A stretch of DNA of 64,000 nt from Seriola aureovittata (Eukaryota > Chordata > Actinopteri > Carangiformes > Carangidae). Made by a program: the position numbers and the translations under genes. The stretch covers positions 7,241,736 through 7,305,735 of the forward strand of contig NC_079380.1 in assembly GCF_021018895.1 (NCBI RefSeq), written 5' to 3'. The notes beneath the pieces are model-generated. The model searched no databases. It saw only the letters and a list, made by a program, of their open reading frames with translations, and was not told where the DNA came from. This document shows, in pieces, positions 1 through 38,299 of the stretch (positions are counted from its first letter, which is position 1; the number at the start of each line of letters is the position of its first letter).

Positions 1-437
1 CTACATACAATCGTTTATATTTTATAAATGGCATGATACTTGGCCAAATGTTTGCCAAGAAATAAACTACATATGTGATAATAACACATATTCAAGCAAT
101 AGTTTGTAAACCAAGCCTTGTTTGTTGGTAAGTTCATGAGTTAAATGTTGAAATGCATTTCTTAGGCTCGGCTTGGTTTATCTTCCATCTGAGGGAGGTG
201 AACTGGTTTCAGAAACAATAAGGACTTGTCTAAATACAGTATTCATTCATTCATAATTTGATCCCTAGTAAAACATTCTCTTCATTATATCGACAGTACA
301 CAACAGAAAACTACGATGACTTTTTAAATACAGTTAAGTTAAAAATCTGACTGTACTTGAACAAATCATAGGCACATACAGTATGCCTGCACAAGATGTC
401 TTATGAAAATAAGATACTGGCTATAGAGTGTTTGCAT

Positions 438-443
438 TTATTT
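438..443 (-). terminator. Candidate polyadenylation signal of SLC35B1
   Basis: On the minus strand this reads AATAAA, about 37 nt past the SLC35B1 stop codon (480-482). If used, the 3' UTR would be very short. Other AT-rich sites further downstream could also serve, so the true 3' end is unknown. Confidence 0.4.
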
Positions 444-479
444 TGCAATGTATCCGTCTCTCTCTGTGCACCAGATGTT

Positions 480-3400
480 TTAGTGCGTCGTCTTCTTGGG
501 GGTCTTGCCAAATTTAGCATCAAATCCGAGACCTAAAGAGAGAAAACCACAGATGTGATTAAGGAGCAAAGGAAAACCTCGGCATCTTAACAGACACTAT
601 TGTACACTCTGGAGATCACCAACAGAATCACCAGCATTACCAATAAAAACATAAAAAATATGAACGCTCTGGCATCTTCTCTAACTATGTCAGCGTTAAT
701 TTACTGTCTCCCCTGCAGCTATACTCCCACTGCATAATTTACCAGTCAACCAAATGGTTTGCGTGGGAAGCCTAAGTATTCCCCAGTTGGACCTAATTGT
801 TTGTTATAACAAACACATACAGTAACTGTCTCAGGCTACAGCTGTTGATGGTTTCAGTCATGTTCTGGCAGGCGTTTGATAGTGTTATAATCTGTCACCA
901 ATTTTACAGTGATGCAGTGCATTCATGAGAAAAATGTGACACATTTGAATAAAGGCAGGAGGAAAGAGAGTGTTAATTCTCACCAAGGAAAACTAGGATG
1001 GTGCCAACCCACTGCATTGTACTCATGACGTTGCCAAACAGAATTACAGAGCCAAGGATTGTGAAGAACTTCCTCGTGGTGGTGACGATGGAGCAGGTCA
1101 GAGGCCCAAAGTATACCACCGTCATAAAGATGAAGGTCTGGTGAAGGATTAGAAAAAATACTCAAAGGTTGTAATATGAATACCCACTGTTAAGATGCTT
1201 GTCTTCTCTAAACATTCGTTCCAAAGCTTTTCTTTTATTTCCTCTCACAATGCAACACAACATTACACTTCCCATTACTTCACCGACCACATCAGTCCTT
1301 CCATCATACACCCACCTGGCCTAAGGCACTGGTCAGTCCAAAGAGAAGAATATTATAGAGGATGCTGGGGTGGCGTTCAGTAAAACTCAGGAACTCCCAC
1401 ACCTCCCCTGTCCACAACACAGCTGAGAGCAGAGAAGAAGAAAGCAGCAACAGAAAAAGAAAATAACAATGTCATCTCAAAAACAGAAATCGGTAATTGA
1501 TATTAATGTCACATGTACTGCCTTAGTTGCCTTGTCCTTGACACTCGTGCTGAGAAAATCAGATCACAGCATTTACAGTGTGGGCACATGGCACCACCAA
1601 GTGGTTTAATACAGTCATAACAATCAGATGAAGCCTTGGTGTGGGGGTGTCATGGGTCCGTAGGAGTGGAGGAATAAGAATACCTTTGTATCTTGGGAAA
1701 CAGCAGCACTTCAAAGATAGTGAAGGCAGATTTCTAATAAAGGTAGCAGCGGCGTACCACAGACTAAATTTTCCACAGACAGCTAAAAGCATTTTAATAC
1801 AGTCGAGAACTGACACTTATGAAAAACAAATATTGCATTTTGTAATGTAATATGACCTATGAAAGTGGGAAGCAGATGTTGAGGAGAGATGGAAACAAAC
1901 TCAGAGATAGCAGGCAATACCAATTAATTTGTTTAAGGAATGATAAAAGTCCCTTAGTTCTCATACTGGCTTTGACCTTTTGATCTTTATCATACAACCC
2001 ATTAGTGCCTAACCTTAGTAAGCCCCTCATTATATTGCATTTGTTTTATGTGGCTTACTCTCCTGCATATTATACCAACCTCCTCACAGAGCCGAGGGCT
2101 TTGAGGTGCAGGATTCCTTATCTAGAAAGATAACGCTGAAAACTTTGCCTTGACTGAATTAATGAGTTTTTTCCTCCTGAGAGAACAGGGTTCACCTTTT
2201 CTTTTACATATTGGTTTCTGTTTGGGTTCTTTACTTATTAGGTTTGCCATTAGCCACTGCATCACAGCAGTTATTTGTCCTGGAGTCTTTTTTTAAGAAT
2301 TTATTGTGACATTACAAAATCAACGCAACTAATAATAATATAACCTTTTAAGAATGCATTTTAACCACCATGTTATAATTCAGTTGTTCATACTAAAACA
2401 CCTTAAGGTGAAATGAGATATTGCTGCAGTTTGATAAACTGTTGAGTGGAAAAGCATCTCAAGGAAACCAGAACGATAACAAAATAAGACCTCTAACTAT
2501 GTTAAAGACTGGACGACTTCTTTTGGATCCTCATTAAAGGTGTTTTAAAGACCCTCTCCAATGAAAATCAAGTTTTTAACCTTGTTAACATGTCCATATT
2601 ATGTTTTTATATAATACATGACATATCATGAGTGAAATAAGCAGTCAACGCCATGACTGCGTATCTCCACCTTGGAAATGCAGTGAACCAATGACAGTCT
2701 CATAAAAACAGATTCAGACAGCCAGGGATTCACACGTCATATAATCTAAGGAACCAATCTTGTCAACTTGTGGGGATGAGGGACGGAGCAAAATAAACCT
2801 GAAACCTTTTCAGTACAGAGAGTGAGAGTTTACTTTAGCACAACCACTAACACTGGGTCAGCCACTACCAGTTGTGAGCTAACAAACAAATAAAAGATGG
2901 TAAGTACACTAACCGTTCTGATACGTCTGCTAATCACCTATGTTTGGTCACAACAGACTCCTCATCAGAGTCTGACTGAAGCTCAAATATGTGTCTGAGT
3001 CTCTCTGATGTTTCCTCTAACACTAACCATCATTATACGCTCTGCTCTTCCACCGGTCACTGAAACAGTACACAAAGCGAGAGTTTGCATTAGCACAACC
3101 ACTAACACTCTGTCAGCCACTGCCAGTTACAAGCTTACAAACAACATAAACAATTAATTACGCTAACTACTCTGATAGGTCTTCTAGCAGGGTTTTTCCT
3201 TCATAGAGAATTGCGAGGCGGCAGCCTCCATTAAATTTCGTGGCGCCTCCGCTTCCTGACAAAATTCTAGTACTTGTTTTCTCTGTGGATTTGAATCAGT
3301 ACGGGATACAATTTGTCCCGTATTTTCGTTCATGTTATGTCCTCAAAGTGCTGTGAATAATGTAATGTCAAGTAAAACCAAACCAGTTGCCACCTTTTTT

Positions 3401-6400
3401 CACATAAAAGGTGGCAACCCTACAGATGAATATCATCTCTTTTACATCCAAGCACACCCAGCTTCTTGAAAAGTTTCCCTAGAGTAACGTTACATCCCTT
3501 CATATGTTTATTTTTTTGCAGAAATGTCTCAAATCACAGATTATTTAAAAAAATAGAATTAGCAAGGAGGAGAATCGCGAGGACAGGTGAAACAGTGCAG
3601 AGTGCAGACATCATTAGTTCTTCTAATATGGGAAATAAAGTTAATTCATGTTACTGACAAGATACGGTTAATGTGTCTGGACTGAAAGTAGGTCTAGTTC
3701 TCGCCACAAGTAGAAGATGAGAGGATCAGAGCGCGAGAGAGGAGTCAAAGCGAGAGTACCAAGTCTTTGTACGAGTTGTACGGCTTAGTACCACCCCCGC
3801 CTAATTTTCTGCCAGAAAAAACCCTGTCTAGTCGCTGATTTTGGTCACACCAAACTCCTCAGAAACTCCTGAGTCTGGGTCTGACTGAGGCTCAAACATG
3901 TGGCTGAGTCTCTCTGATATTTCCTCCGCTAATCATCCTGACCCAGATTTCTCAGTGACGAAGTAAGAGTAGATGAAAGTATTTTTACATAGTTAAAACA
4001 TGTCTGGAGAGGAACGTTAAGACATTTTAAAGAGCCACAGATAAGTAACTGTAAAACGGAGGAATACTCTGTATACTGTATAATGTGGCATTGGTAAACA
4101 TCTAAACAGGTTAAATGACAGTTAGGTAGATAAGCAACTATGTGCCATGGAGTATCAGAATATACAACCACTACACCAGTAAAATGTGAAAATGACATTG
4201 GTTTGCAATATTTTTCAGTTTGAATGATTTTATAGGTGTTTTAATTTCATCAAACATTTTATTATGAAAACATCAGTGCAAAAGTAGCACTAATCCTTTG
4301 GTTTCAGCATTTTCTGAGAATTATTCAGAGAGAAAGGCAACAGGATGTTCATTGCACTAGTGTTTGGTTCATTCTGCTACACTTTGGCAGGACTGAACCA
4401 TACCAAGGTGATCTTGCTCATTAGGTTCTCCTCTCTGGCTGCAGGTGTGCCAGTCACTGAAATGTCCTGATGTAGAGTTGGTTGGAAAAACACTCCATCA
4501 ACTCAATGGCACATATTCGTTTGGATGAAAAGTTTGGCAGAGAGCTGGAATGACTCACCTAGTCCCAGCACCAAAGTGGACCACATGTTGATGTTCAGCA
4601 TCATGTGGTTGGCACTGGTCTGGAAGCGAGCCCTCATGTGGTCCTGGGCCACGCCAGTCAAACCGTCCAATGTCAGAGAGACCAGCTATGACACACGAAG
4701 ACACACCACCAGGCCATGAGACAAATGTCATGGAAATGCCACAGTAACCATGGATACAGAAAGGAGACACAGATAGATCTGCAATAACATGACAATAAAT
4801 GAAGTGAAATGGATGGACTATAAATATATGTTATCTCACCAGCAGAATCTCTCCAAAGCCAAAAACATGGTCATCTGCAACAGCTGAACTCTTGTTGGGT
4901 TTGTAGAGAAACAGAGCCACACCGCTCACAATCAGCAGCACACACAGGTACTTAGCCAGTGGGTACTTCTTCCTCAGTATTGTAACTCCAAGGATCATCA
5001 CTGGAACAACACAACAACAACAACATGATGGATCACTTTAAGCCGTGCATACCAGTGTAACATGCCTGTGGTGTTAATCTCACCCCTGGATGCAATATCA
5101 GGGCTTCACCCCCTGAGAGTGGAACATATGGATGGTGAAAAAAAATGTGTGTATGTGTGTGTAACAACAGATAACAAGCTGTGAGTGGTGACATATAACC
5201 TTCATGTACAAACAGAACAAACTCTAACCTGCAGCAACTTTGCTCTGAACTCCACACATCTTGAAACAATCTGTTTACTCTATATGTCCTGGATCAGTTC
5301 AGAAAGATAACAGAATCTCTCGTGTTTGTCAAGGACCATATACACATGGGTTACTTAACTTTGTATATATGTACATTAGCACAGTACATTATGAGACCTG
5401 GCAGCTCACGAGTTTGTCAGAAATCAGACATTTGTCTTAAAGGGCATTTGAACATTATAAGACTAACTTTATCCCCAGACTGCCACCAAAAAAAATATGT
5501 CACAGAGAAATACAGGAAGAAACCTCAGGAAATGCACGTGTTCATTTTTTACAAAGAGCAAACATAACCTCAGACATCAGTTTATTATCAGATTTTGTTG
5601 GTGATATCCTGTGCAGGTATGTAAGAGATATGCAGGCAGAAAGCAAGACACAAACCAAAGTGATTTCATAAGATTTACCTGGTATGGGCTTGCAGGATTT
5701 TCCCAGCACCTATCACAAGAAAAAGATGAGTTTCAGGATATGATCGCACTAAGCAGCTGCAATGATACAACATCCCAAGAAATCATGTTAACCATCTAAC
5801 TTTGCCCCATCTAAAAGGGCAGACTCACCTGTGTGGGGTAGTTGACATATTGAAGGGCAGAGTTACTGGACACCATGGCTCCAAGATAAGAGAGGGAACA
5901 CAGTCCATAGAGCCAGTTCTTGGTGTGATCTGGTTTTGAGCCCTCAAAAAACTGGATCACTGATGAAAAGGAGAAAGAGGTTTTTATTAAAAGGAATCCA
6001 CAACAATATAATAAATTTACAACTTCAGAAATATGTGTTAGATGTTTTTTTTTTTATATATATATATATATGTTTTTTTTGTCTCCTCTGCACAACACAG
6101 ACTCACAAATCTTAGCAAACAGAGCATTGATAATGCACTGGATGAAGACCAATGTCCGGGCGAATCTGAACTTCTCCTTCTTGTCTCCTTGACCATATTC
6201 ACCTCGAGTGCTGGAAAAGTCAGAGAAACAACACTGATTTGAACGCGACAGATCACAGACAATGAACTTGAAACTGAAGTACTCCTCACTTGCCTTCTTG
6301 GCAGGAGCATGGCAAGTGAGGTTAAAGAGTGGATTGATTTCATCAGTCTCCCAGCTGTGAAAAGGCCATTTATAAAGGAGAGGCCATAATGCATTAAATT

Positions 6401-7381
6401 ACAACTGACAGGCTCGGGTGGTGGAGGTGGTGCTGGTGACATTTTGTTAGAGGACCAATACTTTTCCGGTTGTGTCAGTTTGGAACTGTAATCAAGAACT
6501 CACAGAAAACTGTGATGTCAATATTATTTGACGACAATATGTAACAGAAGTTGTATTCAATTATTGAATTAATTAAATACAATTATTCAGGTTGTGAAAA
6601 GGCTGCTTCACCAGAGACACCAAGTCATTTTGGAACCAGATATGATCCCTGTCCCCTCTAGTGACTTAGGCAACAACATACCATCTGTGTCATGCCTCAG
6701 TATGTGGTATGCAATAGAGGCTGAGCTCCCCTTACTTCATTTACTCTTTCTAGAGAGAACCACAAGTAACCATTACGATTTGCTGTTTTTTTTTACAGAT
6801 CTATTTGAGCAAAATATGAAAGATAATGTTTGTTTTAGACATATAATAAAAGTATTATTCCATCTATGAGGGATAATGACATGACATTTACAGACAATTA
6901 GAAATAGAGAGTACCTAGGTTTTAGGGGACAATACAATGCATTTTTAATAACACACTGTCACCAAACTCCATTCAAAAATCTGCTAATTTAAAGTGTAAT
7001 CGATGTTGCCTTTCGCATCGGTAGGAGCAGATTTGCATAATATATAACGAATAGTTCGGACACTATAGCTCATTGTGTACTCTATGGTGTTTCATGTGCA
7101 CCTATACCAATTGGAAAAGTTGTATTAATTAGAAAAGGTAGCATTTTTTTCGAGGTGCGCTCTCAATGGGTAAGTCAGCATTAAATAAGCAGATTTTTTA
7201 AAAGAGTTTGGCACTGGACACAACGACATCTGCTTCGGAGTTTAACTGTTACTTACATCGTCTCTTGTAATATTCCGTAATAAAAGTAACACACAAAAAC
7301 TCCGAGGAAACAAACAATGAACCGTATCCGCATACTGTCCCACGGCGAGGTGGGTTTCCCTGCTCCCTTTCCTGCAGCCAT
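480..7381 (-). CDS. SLC35B1: SLC35B1, ER nucleotide (ATP/ADP) antiporter of the SLC35 family
   Basis: Nine coding exons on the minus strand: 7381-7257, 6210-6107, 5959-5829, 5709-5679, 5000-4840, 4685-4559, 1422-1316, 1137-984, 532-480. They join in one frame of 993 nt (330 aa; human is about 322). The hydrophobic multi-pass protein reads [18 protein letters not shown] in exon 1, [20 protein letters not shown] in exon 3, [10 protein letters not shown] in a 31-nt microexon, and [15 protein letters not shown] at the C-terminus. These match vertebrate SLC35B1. The family member is an ER membrane nucleotide exchanger (AXER) that supplies ATP to lumenal chaperones. The C-terminal KKTTH resembles a dilysine-type retrieval signal. 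I chose the ATG at 7381 because human SLC35B1 also starts MAA just before this segment. An in-frame ATG at 7474 would add 31 Gly/Val-rich residues. All introns appear GT-AG. Confidence 0.95.
2811..3187. repeat. Local tandem duplication (about 255-bp unit) in an SLC35B1 intron
   Basis: The stretch 2811-2935 (beginning CAGTACAGAGAGTGAGAG) recurs at 3066-3187 with modest divergence; shared blocks include TAGCACAACCACTAACACT and the CTGATA..GTCT segment. The right part of unit 1 (about 2936-3030) matches 3832-3930, so the second copy is complete but split by the transposon at 3188-3826. It lies in the large intron 1423-4558 of SLC35B1. No coding potential is seen. Confidence 0.8.
3188..3826. mobile_element. 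639-bp DNA transposon with CAGGGTTTTT terminal inverted repeats and 5-bp target duplication
   Basis: The left end reads CAGGGTTTTTCC and the right end reads AGAAAAAACCCTG, which are inverted repeats. The element is flanked on both sides by TCTAG (3183-3187 and 3827-3831), a perfect 5-bp target-site duplication. It splits the second unit of the local tandem duplication, so the empty site can be reconstructed from the first unit. The CAGGG ends are typical of hAT-like elements. The interior carries only short broken reading frames, including [10 protein letters not shown] followed by a stop near 3524, so it is non-autonomous or decayed. Confidence 0.75.
6056..6071. repeat. (TA)n microsatellite after a poly-T run
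   Basis: A run of T at about 6044-6055 is followed by alternating TA, about 36 bp from SLC35B1 exon 2 (6107-6210), inside the intron. Confidence 0.85.
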
Positions 7382-7474
7382 GCTGTCGTCCCCCAGACCC
7401 GGTATGGCAACCGACACCGCTCCGCTCCCCGCGCCCCTCACACCGACGTCCCGCTCCACTATAGCCGATGTCAC

Positions 7475-8284
7475 GAGCCCGGAAATGGTGCTCGCGTTTT
7501 AATGTTGGCCGTGGATTTGGTAAAAGCTGAAGGTTTTGCTGATGGATATCACCAAACCCTTTTGTGGACAGTGAGTGTTATTTCTCAAAGCTTGCTAACG
7601 GTATCTTGAATTGTCTGGAGATATCAAGTCATTATTGTTTATTTTGCATCATTCCAGTGACTCTCCAGCGTCCGACAGTCCAACTCTCTGCTCCGGGACA
7701 GCTGTAGCATCAACAGCATCCCATTCCCGCATGTACAGGTGAACTGTCAGGTGGATTTAGGTCGAGTTTTCATTCAGAAATCAGACCTATAATTAGAGAA
7801 AAAATTATAGGTAGCGTCAGGAAAATGGGTTTTGTGAAAGGACCCCAAAGGTGTCAGCAGCCACGCCTGAACTGTTAGATTTACATTCGTGGATTAAATC
7901 ACGGACACTAATGCATTGTGGTGTGTTTGATGTAACCGCGTCAGCCAAAAAACGCAACATGAAATGTGAATTATTATAATTAAAACTGAGTTTTTTTTGG
8001 GTCGTGTTTTGTGATACAGCAGTTGTAAAGACAACTATTCAAAAATGTGAGGTCCTTTCCTAAAAATGTCGCGTGCCTTTTAGTCGTCCTAGGATGTGGA
8101 TTAAATTCATTGGTCCATGTAAGGCAGTAGAGATCCACCGTGGGCCAATCAGAAAGTAGATTTGAATTGAAAAAGGAGGTGCTTATGTTTAAAAACCACA
8201 AATCCACGTGTCAAAAGCAGGCACAACAACAAAAAAAAAAAAACACAGAAATAAAAGTAATATAAAAAAAATATTTCAACGCCC
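7475..8284. other. Intergenic spacer: SLC35B1 promoter side and FAM117A 3' flank
   Basis: The stretch holds no convincing coding exon on either strand. CpG-containing sequence around 7320-7500 covers SLC35B1 exon 1 and its probable 5' UTR. The rest is AT-rich, with a short poly-A near 8229. No recognisable repeat family was seen. Confidence 0.6.
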
Positions 8285-8298
8285 AGAAAATTGGTTCT

Positions 8299-8304
8299 TT
8301 TATT
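8299..8304 (-). terminator. Candidate polyadenylation signal of FAM117A
   Basis: On the minus strand the bases around 8299-8304 read AATAAA, about 1.16 kb past the FAM117A stop (9466-9468). The intervening AT-rich sequence without other exons is consistent with a 3' UTR. The site was assigned by motif only. Confidence 0.5.
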
Positions 8305-9465
8305 TTCTTTACAATAGCAACAGCACACTAAACATTCTTAACTGTTATCACCCTTAAAAAGTAAGAAAAGGGCTTATAATCAGGTCTGAGAAAACACAGA
8401 GCTGAGAAATAATACTAATTGTTCATTAGCATCTGCTTATTCTATGATATTTTTACTGTAGGTCATGTTATTAATCAGTGTTGCATAGGATAATGCTGAC
8501 AAAAACAGTGTTTTATCCATTTGAACAATAACTCAAACATCAGGGAATCATCTTCTTCCACATCAAAATGAATCTTGAAACATTAACAGGGTCCAATGAG
8601 GCTCAGATTGAACAAAAACTCAGTGTGACCCACTCAAGATCTTAGAAGCAGTTTGGTTAGAACAATGCCCACTGAAGGCAAGTAAAGCTAATAAAACACC
8701 CATTCCTGCCTTTAAACCACCAAAGCATACACAGAAATATATGTCAATTTCTTTAGTGAATACAAAAACAGTATCACCATACTCATAACTTCCTTACAAA
8801 GATACAAAAATATATATCTTGCTAGAAATACATTTGTAGAAAAGTAGGCCACTGTAAACTACAGCCCAAAAATATTTCTCTTCAACCAAAAGATTTTATG
8901 AAATTTCAAGAAAAAACCCATCACATGAATTCTCTCAAATTAAGCTGAAACTTCATCCATGCGGGATCTAAGCGCTTGAGTTTTCGACTCTGAATGATCT
9001 TATTTTGACATTTAAATCATCCCTAGCAGACTGCAGTCTTTGTCTAATAATGTAAAAATGAACAAAGTCAAAAACTAAGTCATTTGTAAAATTTTTCCAG
9101 CATTTGTCAACATTTCCACATCTTAGGTCCTGTGGTCTAATCCATAGCCAATATTGGAAAAAACTAGGACAATTCAAGTGCTGTTGAAGTAAATATCAGC
9201 TGAATCCACACATCCTGCAGTTGGAAATCATCAGTGAAGCAGCCAGATTTTTAGGCTAAATTTTTCTCTAAAGTACGATGACAACATATGCTTCCAGTCT
9301 CAAAGTCTCTTATTTTGATCACAGTCATAATGGCATGTTACAGCAGTGATGAGCCAGGTGAGCACAGGTATCTGTTGGCACCCTGCGTGTAAAACACATC
9401 CAGTTTCTCCAGGTCCTGGCAGTGCAGTGTGGTTTAGTCCTGACGGGCTCTGCTCAGATATCCAC

Positions 9466-17534
<8,069 letters not shown>

Positions 17535-17668
17535 CCCCCTACTCTGCTCCCACGGCCGAGCTCCGCTTATGAAAACACACACACGCACGCACGCACGCAC
17601 GGCTTTTGCCTTTCTCCTTTCCCGTCGTCCACTACAAATCTGCGGCGGCGCGGCGCTGGTTTTTTCTT

Positions 17669-17681
17669 TTCTCTCTCTCTC

Positions 17682-17712
<31 letters not shown>
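17669..17712. repeat. (CT)n run in the FAM117A 5' leader
   Basis: A CT tract of about 44 bp, with a CGCT interruption, lies about 135 bp upstream of the FAM117A start codon. On the sense strand it is a GA-rich tract, a common element of vertebrate promoters and 5' UTRs. Confidence 0.9.
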
Positions 17713-17829
17713 GACCACATTCAATTGATCCAGAGTGATGATCCACAGCTCTGATCGGGCCTCTGGGTGGGCACCCTGCTTGAGCTTTCTTTTGTGATGA
17801 TGACCATGATTCTTGTTGCCTCTTCCAAG

Positions 17830-18227
17830 TTGAAAAAAGTCGAGCTGAGTTCAACAAATCACAGTAAACCGCGTATGATCCCTCATGTTGTAGTGAGAGG
17901 AGGACACGGGCTGCGGACGCTACACGATCCTCTCACACATTTCTGCTTGTGTGTCTCTTGTGTGAGAAGTGACAACACAACAGCTCAACCTGTGCAACTA
18001 TCTCGTGCGGGCTGCACTTCCAAGGGCGATCTGGTTGGTTGCGGCAGAATTACTACTGAGCACTTATTGGTCTTCACATCCATCTGTCTCCTGAAGGGAA
18101 AGCCCCCCCTCCAAAAAAACTTAAAAAGTTCCCACCCACAGATTTTTTTTTTTTTCTTTCACTATGTAGGGTATGTCCCCTTCACCTCCTCCCCCTCAAA
18201 CCCACATCCAAATCCTTGGTCTTTTCA

Positions 18228-18283
<56 letters not shown>

Positions 18284-19890
18284 TTGTGTGTGGTCGCCAA
18301 AGTGTGGTTCCGGGACCTCCAAAGGTCACTCAAGAGGCTCAGAGGGTCCGGAACAGTTTGAGTATATTTCTGATATATTTATGAGACTGGCAGAAACCTG
18401 GTCATCCACCTCAAGGAGCATTTAGTTGTAGTTATTACGAGCAAATAACAACCAACCAGAAGCCTTTCATATCAATCATATAAACAAATTAAACTTATAA
18501 TAGTTTGGTATTTTCCATAAGGTTTGCCACCAAATCCCTCCCAATATATTTGTGCCTAGTTCCTCACACATACGATCACTATGAGTTTTTAACCTGCTTA
18601 GTTATTATTAAATGTGCTGAGTGCACTACTCACAGGTGTTTTTTTGTATAGGTCACACTTTAAACAAGACAGTCTACTCAGATTTATTTTCATTACTGCA
18701 AAAATAAACAACCTTAATTTGAGTATTGATATGCTTTATAATGTATTTTCCTTGTGCAGTGCAAATGGAGTGCCATGTGTTTTATGAACAATAATGAGTG
18801 CTGAAAACCCCCCTTTACATTTTTCACTAATACTGTGATGTATTTTTTCCTACTAGGCACCCACCTAGCTCTGTTAACCCAGTCACAGAAGCAAAGTCTA
18901 GCTCTGTGAATATTGTCTACATAATGACTGAATGGCTTCAAGAAAATGGCTTCTCTATCAAGCTCCATGTCGTATCACTGTAATAGCATATAGCTCTCAA
19001 GTGTAATTCAGAAGACCCTGCAGGCAGCAGGGTATATTGCAGGCATGATGTTCCTGCCAACAATACAAAATCTACAGAAAGCTCCATTGTTACAGTGTTA
19101 TAAGCAAACTTTGAATCTGGTGTGCACAGATGAGGACCGCAGTCTATGTGAAATGACATGAGAAAAAAAATGAATCCAGTGGGTGTGTTAATGTTTCATA
19201 AACTCTATATTTAACAGCCATTTTGGTGACATGAATAAAGCTCCTCTCGTGCTATCTCCTGGGGGGGATGTGGTGCTCTCTGAAAAAAAGCTGTGGCTAA
19301 GAAAGTGAAAGGAGTGAGCCAGATCTCCTGTGAACAATGTGATCTAGTCAGATATCTACGCTGCAGTGAGAGAAAAAAACATCTGTATCAAAGGAGGGAT
19401 CACAATCAGTCAGCGGCAGCTCACAAAAGACTGAAAAGGCCCTCCATTAAAAAGCTTCCTTTGTCAGTTACTATTACAGTTTTCTCCCATCCTTTATCAG
19501 GTAGGTCAGAAGTCAGGGTCAGATATTAAACAGCAGTCATGGAAGTGGTGGGAGTTCAGAATCTGCATCATATGCAGGTTAAATGAAATGTTATGGAAGC
19601 AGTCGTCCATCTGGAGGAATCATTTGTACAGTCCTACCCGGCCAAGTTCATTATAATAAGATTTATTTTATTTTATAATCAGCTACCCATGATTTTCCTT
19701 GTTCTTAGGAAATAATGAACGTTTGGGGCATTCATGCAGTTAGAACATTAAACCACAAGATGGAGCCAGACTACATGTATCCATGCACCCAGATGCCTCA
19801 ATGACTTATCTCCATAAACCTCCTACAACTAACCATCACTCTCCATACATCACTGATATACACAAACAGACAGGCATTCATGGAAAAAGG
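17830..19890. other. Intergenic region between the FAM117A promoter and RUNDC3A 3' end
   Basis: No coding exon was found. The stretch holds a poly-T run (18142-18154), a 53-bp (TG)n run at 18230-18282 and otherwise unremarkable AT-rich sequence. Part of 17800-18000 has CpGs and may belong to the FAM117A promoter. Confidence 0.6.
18230..18282. repeat. (GT)n microsatellite
   Basis: A GT run of about 53 bp lies in the FAM117A-RUNDC3A intergenic region. Confidence 0.95.
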
Positions 19891-19893
19891 CAG

Positions 19894-19899
19894 TTTATT
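19894..19899 (-). terminator. Candidate polyadenylation signal of RUNDC3A
   Basis: The minus strand reads AATAAA here, about 0.8 kb past the RUNDC3A stop codon (20708-20710). The AT-rich interval between them has no other exon and is the likely 3' UTR. Confidence 0.55.
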
Positions 19900-20707
19900 G
19901 CAACAAAAAACAAATAAAACAACCCAGTGAACTGTGTATGTGTAAAAAGAACATACTGCTGTATTGGCTTAAATTAGATAAATTAACATATGCAGTAGCT
20001 TAAGATTTGATAGAATAAATAAATAGCTGCACAGATTTAGACATACTGTAGCAGTTTGTGGTGTTTGATGACTCAAGCGGGAATGATATCATCAGATAAC
20101 ATTCAGTCAAACTCATAAAACACACTGCTATGTCACTAGTAGGACAGAATGTAAGAACCCATCCTCTACTTCCTATGGATAATCTTTATCTCTTAAAATG
20201 ATCATCACATCTCTCTTTGTTAGTGACTGCATTCAAAGAGCTGCAAGTGCTGTTTTGGTTACAAGAAAACAGGGGGGGAAAGTACAGGCCAAAGGAGCAC
20301 TAATGGATACTGACACTCAAATAAATAAGGAGCAAGATGAGAAAACAATTGAAGGAAATAAGTTGATGCTTTGGAGAAGGTACGACAGAGGAATTGTACG
20401 ATCTTGGATGAAGGGATTGACAGATAGTACAAAGTGGTGGTGGGAGAGTGTGAGAGCGTAGTCGAGCGGATAAGGCAAGGAGAAGGGAAAGAACCAAAAT
20501 AGATGGATCTCTTCAGCTTAATGATGACTTCACTCTCATGTGTACAAAAATCCAGATGATGGTGTCATGACTTTTCCCGTTGTCTTCTCATGGGGCTGGA
20601 CGGATGGTGGGAGCGGGGTTACGGTCAGGTGTTTGGGCATGGTCAATGCAGCATCACCAGGCAGACAGGCTGGGGGTTAAATCTCGGTCGTGGTTGGTTT
20701 GGAGCTC

Positions 20708-38163
<17,456 letters not shown>

Positions 38164-38217
38164 CAACATCTGAACCTTTTCAACCCTCCCCTTATGTGTT
38201 TGTCCATGTAAATTTTG

Positions 38218-38223
38218 AATAAA
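38218..38223 (+). terminator. Polyadenylation signal of RNF113A
   Basis: AATAAA lies 55 nt after the RNF113A stop, giving a very short 3' UTR. The STRADA signal on the other strand lies about 70 bp away. Confidence 0.7.
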
Positions 38224-38293
38224 ATAACTTTTTTAGAAGGTTCACTGACTCACTGTGTGCTACCATCAAGTTAAAACATTAAACTGAACAATG

Positions 38294-38299
38294 TTTATT
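38294..38299 (-). terminator. Candidate polyadenylation signal of STRADA
   Basis: The minus strand reads AATAAA, about 0.83 kb past the STRADA stop. The interval 38300-39131 has no other exon and is the likely 3' UTR. Confidence 0.55.
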
